This document shows positions 1 to 5,515 of a stretch of 9,203 bases of DNA, piece after piece. A program made the translations under genes and the position numbers. The stretch spans positions 1-9,203 of the forward strand of contig CAMLGP010000066.1 in the NCBI GenBank assembly GCA_946479535.1, in the 5' to 3' direction. Position 1 is the stretch's first letter. Each line of letters starts with the position of its first letter. Below the pieces are notes generated by a model. The model was not told where the DNA came from, did not search any database, and worked only from the letters and a program-made list of their open reading frames with translations. The stretch is from an uncultured Bacteroidota bacterium (GTDB lineage: Bacteria > Bacteroidota > Bacteroidia > Chitinophagales > Chitinophagaceae).

Positions 1-609
1 AACAAAAATAACGAACAGGAAAAAGAAAATGAAGTTAAAGAACCGGCTCTAAAGTATGGGTATATTTCTCCGGATGAATATTTAAGAAAAGAAAGGGATG
101 CGCTATACAAAAGCGAGTATTTTAACGGTCATGTAGAGGCAATGGCAGGTGCATCCAGAAAGCATGCTCGTATTAATCTAAATATCATTGGTGAAACTTA
201 TCTGTACTTAAAAGGAAAGGATTGTGAAACATTCCTATCGGACCTGCGAGTAGTTAGTCCACACAGGGAAAGCTATACTTATCCGGATATGACCATAGTT
301 TGTAATGAACCCAAAATGGAGGATGAAGAGGAGGACTCTCTAACTAATCCTGTCGTTATTATTGAAGTTCTTTCAAAATCAACCGGGAAATATGATATTG
401 GAGATAAATTCCTCTATTATCAAACAATCCCAAGCCTAAAAGAATACATTCTAATAGATTCCACCAAAAGATATGCAAAAACCATTCGCAAACAATCAAA
501 TGGCGAATGGAAATCAGATGAAGTCATTACTGGTAATGGCAAGGTTACTATTAAAACTATCGGCTTGATAGTATTTATAGGAGAACCAGTTTATAACAAT
601 CACTATTAA
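1..609 (+). CDS. Uma2 family (DUF820) PD-(D/E)XK nuclease-fold protein, 5' partial
   Basis: The reading frame is open from base 1 to the TAA at 607-609. The first in-frame ATG (142) is not the true start, because family sequence already precedes it (KYGYISPDEYL at about 52-84 and EYFNG at 115-129). The N-terminus therefore lies left of the window. Visible Uma2 signatures are YPDM with Asp at 286-288, then IIEVLSKST with Glu at 364-366, then YDIGDK with Lys at 406-408, then IPSLKEYILID. These match the usual PD...EVLSxST...YDxGxK order of the family, so the nuclease-like site looks intact. Uma2 proteins have a restriction-endonuclease-like fold, are often multicopy, and their biological role and substrate are poorly defined. 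The gene lies 3 nt upstream of a diverged paralogue and looks more A/T-rich than the genes from cinA onward. The family call is strong; the cellular function is unknown. Confidence 0.88.
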   Translation, partial: NKNNEQEKENEVKEPALKYGYISPDEYLRKERDALYKSEYFNGHVEAMAGASRKHARINLNIIGETYLYLKGKDCETFLSDLRVVSPHRESYTYPDMTIVCNEPKMEDEEEDSLTNPVVIIEVLSKSTGKYDIGDKFLYYQTIPSLKEYILIDSTKRYAKTIRKQSNGEWKSDEVITGNGKVTIKTIGLIVFIGEPVYNNHY

Positions 610-612
610 ATT

Positions 613-1209
613 ATGTACTCTATGGAAATTATTGCTAAAGAACCGGCACCGAAGTATGGATCTGTTACTTCAGATGAATATTTGGAGATGGAACAAAACA
701 CACGAGATAGACTTGAATTCTACAACGGCCAGGTTATTCGGTTGGATGAATTAACCAATATACACAATATTATTCAATCAAATATTCGTAACAGCCTGGC
801 ATTTATTCCTGATAAGGAAAATTGTACTGTAATGGGAAGCAGGATGAGAATAGGAACGCCATCGCGGCAAATTTATATGTATGCTGATGCATTGATTTAT
901 TGTGGAAAAAATAAGCTTGAGGAAGGCCGGTACGATACTCTCATAAATCCATCCGTAATCATAGAAATCAGGCCTCCGGTTATAGGAGGTATCAATAAAA
1001 AAAGAAAGCTTTTTTATTATAAAGAAATCCCTTCACTTAAAGAGTATATCATAATTGACTCCCGGCAATGCCTGATAGAGCTTGCACGAAGACGATCTGA
1101 AACAGAATGGCCCTTTGAGGAGATTAATGACAGGGATGGAACTCTTTTTATAGAAACAATTGGGTATCATATACCTTTGCCAAAAATTTACAGACACACT
1201 GGTCTTTAA
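613..1209 (+). CDS. Uma2 family (DUF820) protein, diverged tandem paralogue
   Basis: This 198-residue protein starts at ATG 613, 3 nt after the previous stop; ATG 622 is a possible alternative start. It is a tandem paralogue of the preceding gene. KEPxxKYG, SDEYL, the FYNG region, an aligned His (163 and 763), Asp (286 and 886), Glu (364 and 964), Lys (406 and 1006) and IPSLKEYIIID all line up at exactly 600 nt offset without a gap. The site region has changed: the family PD is AD, and the EVLSxST segment reads EIRPPVI, so the conserved Leu-Ser and Ser-Thr residues are gone, along with both aspartates of YDIGD. The putative Asp-Glu-Lys set survives, so activity may be altered or lost rather than simply absent. 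It ends 2 nt before cinA, which suggests one transcript. The family call is secure, but activity cannot be judged from sequence alone. Confidence 0.85.
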   Translation: MYSMEIIAKEPAPKYGSVTSDEYLEMEQNTRDRLEFYNGQVIRLDELTNIHNIIQSNIRNSLAFIPDKENCTVMGSRMRIGTPSRQIYMYADALIYCGKNKLEEGRYDTLINPSVIIEIRPPVIGGINKKRKLFYYKEIPSLKEYIIIDSRQCLIELARRRSETEWPFEEINDRDGTLFIETIGYHIPLPKIYRHTGL

Positions 1210-1211
1210 AC

Positions 1212-2495
1212 ATGGCATTTCAAAAAATCAACGCCTCCATCATCACCATCGGTGATGAATTATTGATAGGGCAAACAATAGATACCAACAGCGCATTCAT
1301 TGCACAGGAACTAAACAAGATAGGCGTATGGGTAAAACGCCGCGTGGCAGTAGGTGATGTATATAATGATATCTGGCAGGCGCTGGATGAAGAGAAACAG
1401 CACTCACAGATCATTATTATTACTGGCGGCCTTGGGCCCACTGCTGATGATATAACCAAGCCTTTATTGTGCAAATACTTTGGCGGAAAGATGGTAGTGA
1501 ACCAGGATGTATTGAAACATATTCACTATCTCTTTGAAAAAATATTTCGCCGGCCAGGGGGCATAATGCTGGAAAGCAATCTAAAACAGGCTGAAGTACC
1601 AGATGTGGCCACTGTTCTGCACAATGCAAGAGGCAGCGCTCCGGGAATGCTCTTCGCCCAGGAGGTAAATAATGAAAAAAGAATTTTCATTTCACTGCCT
1701 GGAGTACCCCATGAAATGAAAGGATTGATGATGGAAAAGGTGATCCCAATCCTCCCTTCTTATTTTACAATGCCTGTCATTCTTCATCGCACTGCATTTA
1801 CTTCCGGGCAGGGTGAATCAATGCTGGCAGAATCCATTAAAGATTTTGAAGCTGCCCTACCCTCGCATATCAAACTGGCCTATTTACCTGCATTTGGTAT
1901 GGTGAGGTTGAGATTGACCTCCACTGGTGATAATAAAGAAGGGATGGAAAAAGAGATCAATGCTCTTTTTGAGACCCTTAAAACCCGCGTAAAAGAATTC
2001 CTGGTAACCGATAAAGATGATAGCATGCAGGTAGTCATCGGTCAACTATTAAAAGAAAAAGGAAAGACCATGGGAACTGCTGAAAGCTGTACCGGTGGTT
2101 ATATCGCTCACCTCATTACTTCCATTCCTGGTTCTTCCAGTTACTACAATGGCAGTATAGTTAGCTATGCCAATGATATCAAACATCGAATATTAAATGT
2201 TTCCAATGATACGCTAAAGGCCAACGGCGCCGTTAGTGAGGAGACTGTGATAGAAATGGCGAAAGGTGCACTGGAAGAATTGAAAGTGGACTTCGTTATC
2301 GCTACCTCAGGCATTATGGGACCAGATGGCGGCTCTGAAGAAAAACCCGTGGGAACAGTCTGGCTGGCAGCAGCCAGTAAGGATAAGGTTGTAACCAGGC
2401 AGTTAAACCTTCGGTTTGACCGGGAAAGGAATATCCGTCAAACCGCCCATATGGCACTCGATTTCCTGCGTAAATTCATTTCGACTAACAGTTGA
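1212..2495 (+). CDS. cinA: CinA: nicotinamide-nucleotide amidase with N-terminal MoaB-like domain
   Basis: This is a full-length two-domain CinA of 427 residues, the usual size. The N-terminal MoaB/MogA-like domain (about 5-175) carries GDELLIGQTIDTN at residues 14-26 and TGGLGPTADD at 71-80. In characterised homologues this half is an ADP-ribose pyrophosphatase. The C-terminal domain (about 265-420) carries AESCTGG at 290-296, with the family's catalytic Ser at 292, followed by ATSGIMGPDGG and EEKPVGTVWLA. In the family this domain hydrolyses nicotinamide mononucleotide to nicotinate mononucleotide plus ammonia, salvaging pyridine nucleotides in the cytoplasm. ATG 1212 lies 2 nt after the upstream Uma2 stop, and the protein begins right at the domain, so this start is well supported. 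The competence/damage-inducible name is historical. Expression is probably tied to the upstream Uma2 genes, since no separate promoter space is visible. Confidence 0.96.
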   Translation: MAFQKINASIITIGDELLIGQTIDTNSAFIAQELNKIGVWVKRRVAVGDVYNDIWQALDEEKQHSQIIIITGGLGPTADDITKPLLCKYFGGKMVVNQDVLKHIHYLFEKIFRRPGGIMLESNLKQAEVPDVATVLHNARGSAPGMLFAQEVNNEKRIFISLPGVPHEMKGLMMEKVIPILPSYFTMPVILHRTAFTSGQGESMLAESIKDFEAALPSHIKLAYLPAFGMVRLRLTSTGDNKEGMEKEINALFETLKTRVKEFLVTDKDDSMQVVIGQLLKEKGKTMGTAESCTGGYIAHLITSIPGSSSYYNGSIVSYANDIKHRILNVSNDTLKANGAVSEETVIEMAKGALEELKVDFVIATSGIMGPDGGSEEKPVGTVWLAAASKDKVVTRQLNLRFDRERNIRQTAHMALDFLRKFISTNS

Positions 2496-2518
2496 TAGCC
2501 CTTTTAAGATCAATTTAT

Positions 2519-2526
2519 TATCTTTG
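2519..2526 (+). promoter_or_regulatory. Putative Bacteroidetes -7 promoter element for the E2 gene
   Basis: TATCTTTG matches the Bacteroidetes sigma-A -7 consensus TAnnTTTG exactly. It sits 58 nt upstream of the E2 start codon, inside the 89-nt cinA-E2 gap. The nearest upstream TTG that could act as the -33 element is at 2492-2494, 24 nt away, which is slightly long. A small hairpin follows at 2532-2549 (GGCAG pairing with CTGCC, 8-nt loop) near the expected start of the transcript. The element supports an independent transcript for the E2 gene, but no experimental start site is available. Confidence 0.5.
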
Positions 2527-2584
2527 ACCCCGGCAGTAATAAACCTGCCCGGAATTAACGCTTAGTTTACCAAATAAAAATCCT

Positions 2585-3928
2585 ATGGCTGTAATAGACC
2601 TGGTAATGCCAAAATTGGGCGAAAGTATCATGGAAGCAACCATCCTCAAGTGGTTCAAGCAACCCGGCGATCCTGTAAAAATGGATGAAACCGTGCTTGA
2701 GATCGCCACAGATAAGGTCGATAGTGAGGTGCCCAGCACGGCTGCAGGCGTTATTGATGAGATCCTGTTCAATGTGAATGATGTGGTACCCATCGGTTCC
2801 GTCATTGCCAGAATAAAGACCAGCATTGAAGAGCCTGTTTCAGTTTCTCAACCCTTGCAAACCCCGTCTAAAACGCAGGAAGTGGAAGTGCTGGAATCAG
2901 TACAGCATACTCCCCGGGAATATAATCATGTAACACAGCCCAAACAGAATTCAAATGGCTCCTCCGGCCGGTTTTATTCTCCACTAGTATTGAATATCGC
3001 TGCAAGTGAAGGAGTAAGCATGACCGAACTGGAGACCATTCCAGGCACCGGCAACGAAGGCCGCGTTACCAAAAAAGATATCCTGCAATACGTAAGTGAA
3101 AAAAAGGCTGGTAAAAAAACTGCAACTGCCAGTTACCAGTCATCAACCATTAGTACACAGCAGCCAGTCGAGAATACAGGACTCACCACTTCTTCTCATA
3201 AGGTATCCAGCTATTCAGGTAATGTTGAAATACTGGAAATGGACCGCATGCGCAAGCTGATCGCGGAGCATATGGTGAGAAGCAAACATACCAGCCCGCA
3301 TGTGACCAGCTTTACTGAAGCCGATGTTACTAACCTGGTAATGTGGAGAGATAAAGTAAAAAAGGATTTTGAAAAACGTGAGGGAACAAAGATCACCTTC
3401 ACTCCCCTCTTTATCGAAGCTATTGTAAAGTGTATCAAGAAATTCCCGCTGATAAACTCTTCACTGGACGGTGATAAGATCATTGTAAAGAAGGATATTA
3501 ATATCGGAATGGCCACTGCCCTGCCTTCCGGTAATCTGATCGTTCCTGTTATCAGGAATGCAGATCAGTTCAACCTGGTTGGACTCACCAAACAGGTTAA
3601 TACGCTTGCGGACAATGCAAGAAATGGTAAACTCAAAGCTGAGGATACTACAGGAGGAACATTTACGCTCACCAATGTGGGCACTTTCGGCAGTCTCATG
3701 GGTACTCCCATTATCAACCAGCCACAGGTAGCCATACTGGCAGTGGGTGCTATCAAGAAGAGACCGGTGGTGATTGAAACACCACAGGGTGATAGTATCG
3801 CCATACGCCACATGATGTATCTCAGCATGAGTTATGATCACCGTATTGTAGATGGAAGCCTTGGAGCTACTTTCCTTACAGCAGTAGCGAAAGAGCTGGA
3901 AAATTTCAACGATCAACGCGATTTCTAA
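2585..3928 (+). CDS. 2-oxo acid dehydrogenase complex E2 component (dihydrolipoamide acyltransferase)
   Basis: This 447-residue protein has the classic E2 architecture. A single N-terminal lipoyl domain (about 1-80) has the lipoylated lysine in ATDKVDSEVPS at K44. A peripheral subunit-binding domain (about 131-169, YSPLVLNIAASEG...GRVTKKDILQYV) would dock E1 or E3. Ser/Thr/Gln-rich linkers follow, then the acyltransferase domain (about 213-443) with SYDHRIVDG at 416-424, where H419 and D423 are the expected catalytic residues. E2 transfers an acyl group from E1-bound thiamine diphosphate through the swinging lipoyl arm to CoA, as the core of a large cytoplasmic complex. One lipoyl domain and this length fit a branched-chain-type or generic E2. 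Sequence alone does not separate pyruvate from branched-chain specificity, so no symbol is given. No E1 or E3 gene lies in the window. A TATCTTTG promoter element lies upstream, and the repeat cluster begins 5 nt after the stop. Confidence 0.94.
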   Translation: MAVIDLVMPKLGESIMEATILKWFKQPGDPVKMDETVLEIATDKVDSEVPSTAAGVIDEILFNVNDVVPIGSVIARIKTSIEEPVSVSQPLQTPSKTQEVEVLESVQHTPREYNHVTQPKQNSNGSSGRFYSPLVLNIAASEGVSMTELETIPGTGNEGRVTKKDILQYVSEKKAGKKTATASYQSSTISTQQPVENTGLTTSSHKVSSYSGNVEILEMDRMRKLIAEHMVRSKHTSPHVTSFTEADVTNLVMWRDKVKKDFEKREGTKITFTPLFIEAIVKCIKKFPLINSSLDGDKIIVKKDINIGMATALPSGNLIVPVIRNADQFNLVGLTKQVNTLADNARNGKLKAEDTTGGTFTLTNVGTFGSLMGTPIINQPQVAILAVGAIKKRPVVIETPQGDSIAIRHMMYLSMSYDHRIVDGSLGATFLTAVAKELENFNDQRDF

Positions 3929-3933
3929 ACGAT

Positions 3934-3975
3934 CCTCTGCCATGGTTCCTCTGCCATGGTTCCTCTGCCATGGTT
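3934..3975. repeat. Three exact tandem copies of a 14-bp unit
   Basis: CCTCTGCCATGGTT is repeated at 3934-3947, 3948-3961 and 3962-3975 with no mismatch. Each unit contains the palindrome CCATGG. The third unit runs straight into the first palindrome (3970-3992), sharing its ATGGTT. The array begins 5 nt after the E2 stop codon. The unit length is not a multiple of three, and no gene is apparent here. Slippage at the edge of the palindromic element is the likely origin. Confidence 0.92.
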
Positions 3976-4033
3976 CGTGTCTCATGAACCATTATGGAAA
4001 TATTGATTTTATGGTTCGTGTCTCACGAACCAT
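3970..4033. repeat. Pair of REP-like palindromes in a convergent intergenic region
   Basis: Two 23-bp palindromes, 3970-3992 and 4011-4033, are 22/23 identical and start 41 nt apart. Each has the left arm ATGGTTCGTG and the loop TCT. The right arm is CATGAACCAT in the first (one G:T wobble) and CACGAACCAT in the second (perfect 10-bp stem). The outer flanks are also inverted: CTCTGCC before the first matches GGCATAGAG after the second, apart from a 2-nt insertion. The whole block can therefore fold either as two hairpins or as one long one. It sits between the converging E2 and phosphatase genes. The layout resembles REP/BIME elements, and it may also end transcription; a T-rich stretch (4051-4066) follows on the plus strand, though not directly after the stem. 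Confidence 0.85.
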
Positions 4034-4057
4034 GGCATAGAGACTGGCCTCTCTTTA

Positions 4058-4555
4058 TTATTTCTTTGGAAATATTATCCTTCTTTCTTCAAAGGATACC
4101 TTTTTACCTCGCATTCTGACAACAAACAATTTGTTGTATTCGGAATCATCCAGGTCCTTCAATTTATTTTCCCCAGTCAATGCATTCACTATATCATCTA
4201 CTGTATTACTATGGCCAACCACCAGCACATTGCCCTTATATTTCCTGAGCTCTGCAATAAATGCAGAATCCGGCCTGGGCCCATATACTTTGACCGGCAA
4301 ATGAAAATAATCGGCTGTAGGCTGGGCAGTCGATTTTGTCCGAATGGTATTGGTTGAATAAATGGCTACCAGTCTCTTTTCCTCCATTTGTGACAATAGC
4401 TTCTGCGCCCGGTCCTTTCCCTCGGTAGACAGCGGCACATCACTGCTCATATTAGGCCCGGCGGCCTCCTTTTCTGCATGACGCACAATGTAATAACTAT
4501 GGTAATTGCAGGAAAAGCCTGTAAGAGCCACCAGTAAAGCCAATAAAATTTTCAT
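4058..4555 (-). CDS. Exported histidine phosphatase family protein (SixA/phosphoglycerate mutase-like)
   Basis: This 165-residue protein has a short hydrophobic N-terminal export signal (about 1-16) ending in GFSC. Cys16 could be lipidated, but the residue at -3 is Gly, a poor lipobox, so lipoprotein status is uncertain. The histidine phosphatase signature YIVRHAEKE gives R25 and the phospho-accepting H26. A second Arg, R72, is in STNTIRTKSTAQP, and the second catalytic His, H115, is in VLVVGHSNTVDD. This RHG-type family removes phosphate from small molecules or phosphoproteins through a phosphohistidine intermediate; the substrate here is unknown. The size and the N-terminal RHA motif fit the small SixA-like branch, but the export signal argues against a cytoplasmic phosphorelay role. 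It is divergent from the next gene across 84 nt, and no convincing promoter was found there. Its 3' end faces the repeat cluster. Confidence 0.88.
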   Translation of the reverse strand: MKILLALLVALTGFSCNYHSYYIVRHAEKEAAGPNMSSDVPLSTEGKDRAQKLLSQMEEKRLVAIYSTNTIRTKSTAQPTADYFHLPVKVYGPRPDSAFIAELRKYKGNVLVVGHSNTVDDIVNALTGENKLKDLDDSEYNKLFVVRMRGKKVSFEERRIIFPKK

Positions 4556-4639
4556 TATTGCGTTTTTAACATGGTAAATTTAAACTACTGTTCAATTCTA
4601 TGAGTCTTTTTAGTAAATTAGGTAAACAAATTCGCCACT

Positions 4640-5356
4640 ATGAAGTCCCTGTCCGAAACCTGGTTCGCCGAAGGTTATATCGATTTTGAACTAAAGAAGT
4701 ATACGCTTCTGGCCTACCTCCAGGAGATCAACAAATACTTCAATGAAAACAAGCTCTACCCCCAGCTTGGCGATGTTATCTTCCACTACAACAATCTCGT
4801 CGCCTTCCGTGAGAATAAAAAATACCTCCAGGAACATTTCCCAAAAAAACTCTCAGGCATTCAATTACAAAAACTGCAATTATTATACGAGCAATTAATA
4901 GCGGATACTGAACTGATGCAGGAACTGGAAGACATCATCCAATACTCGGCCGACAAGATGAAAAGAACTATTGGTGAAGGTGCAGAGATCTATGAATTTG
5001 TAGAGGAAAAAATAAGTATTGCACCGGTTGGTCTCATCCCCCTGGATACCCAGGAAGGATATTTTTTTCTAAGCACTGGAGAATTGCAATCCACCCAGGT
5101 CTATCACTACCGGCTTTCCTTTTTTGAAAAACATGATGAGAAATATCGCAGTATCAAAACCGTTTTTGTGGACCGATGGCACCGAAGCTTCGCCAGCACC
5201 TACGAGCATATTAAATCAGAACTGATCCGCCAGCGTCGTGACCTGCCTAATCCCGCTGTCTATTCCATCGAAACGGAACTGAAATTCCCGGTAGATGAAA
5301 CACTGCTACCCATTGCCAAAAGATGCCTGGTCAAATTCATTTCTTCTGCGGCCTAG
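4640..5356 (+). CDS. Protein of unknown function, probably conserved in Bacteroidetes
   Basis: This is a soluble 238-residue protein with no signal peptide, membrane segment or recognisable catalytic motif. The N-terminal half (about 1-115) looks strongly helical and charged (GYIDFELKKYTLLAYLQ, then KLSGIQLQKLQLLYEQL and ELMQELEDIIQYSADKMKR). The C-terminal half looks mixed alpha/beta (EKISIAPVGLIPL, GYFFLS, VYHYRLSFFEKHDEKYRSIKTVFVDRW). It starts at the only suitable ATG, 84 nt from the divergent phosphatase start. The composition and clean frame argue that it is real. From memory it resembles an uncharacterised protein that recurs in Bacteroidetes genomes, but I cannot verify that here. The neighbours give no functional hint, so no function is proposed. 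Confidence 0.8.
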   Translation: MKSLSETWFAEGYIDFELKKYTLLAYLQEINKYFNENKLYPQLGDVIFHYNNLVAFRENKKYLQEHFPKKLSGIQLQKLQLLYEQLIADTELMQELEDIIQYSADKMKRTIGEGAEIYEFVEEKISIAPVGLIPLDTQEGYFFLSTGELQSTQVYHYRLSFFEKHDEKYRSIKTVFVDRWHRSFASTYEHIKSELIRQRRDLPNPAVYSIETELKFPVDETLLPIAKRCLVKFISSAA

Positions 5357-5361
5357 CTTTC

Positions 5362-5373
5362 TGCCTTTAGGCA
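5362..5373. terminator. Short hairpin just after the unknown gene
   Basis: TGCC-TTTA-GGCA forms a short perfect inverted repeat that begins 5 nt after the stop codon of the 238-residue gene. No clear T-run follows, so it is a weak candidate for a terminator on the plus strand. A second small palindrome, GCAAATTTGC, lies at 5403-5412. Apart from these and the palindrome relative at 5434-5452, the 159-nt convergent gap shows nothing else. Confidence 0.3.
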
Positions 5374-5433
5374 AGCGGTAAAATATTGCTAAAATCCAGA
5401 AAGCAAATTTGCCATAAACAGGTCCGGTCTTAG

Positions 5434-5452
5434 GATTCGCGCCTTGCGAATC
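5434..5452. repeat. Diverged relative of the REP-like palindrome
   Basis: GATTCGCG, loop CCT, TGCGAATC, followed by AT. This has the same geometry as the palindromes at 3970-4033: an 8-bp core stem and a 3-nt pyrimidine loop. Two stem pairs differ by changes on both sides (G-C to A-T and T-A to C-G), so pairing is kept. It also lies in a convergent intergenic region, between the unknown gene and the S9 peptidase. Kinship is inferred from structure plus about 7 of 10 matching bases in each arm. Confidence 0.55.
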
Positions 5453-5515
5453 ATAGAATGTCACCAAAATCTCCAAAACAAATTTTCTAATACCCGACGT
5501 CCTTAGCCTTAAATA

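Noticed and set aside
142..609. ATG 142 as the start of the first Uma2 gene
   Set aside because: Family-conserved residues (KYGYISPDEYL, EYFNG) lie in frame before it and match the N-terminus of the tandem paralogue. The gene is cut by the window edge instead.
3461..3985. Minus-strand frame of 174 codons across the E2 3' end and the tandem repeats
   Set aside because: It is antisense to the conserved E2 catalytic domain, its N-terminus is just translated 14-bp repeats, and it has no protein-like motif.
3934..4042. CRISPR-like array
   Set aside because: The repeats are 14 bp in direct tandem with no spacers, followed by palindromes; there is no regular repeat-spacer pattern and no cas gene.
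4556..4639. Divergent promoters between the phosphatase and the unknown gene
   Set aside because: Some must exist, but only a weak TAAATTTA on both strands (near 4575-4582) was seen, without a properly spaced TTG. No position could be supported.
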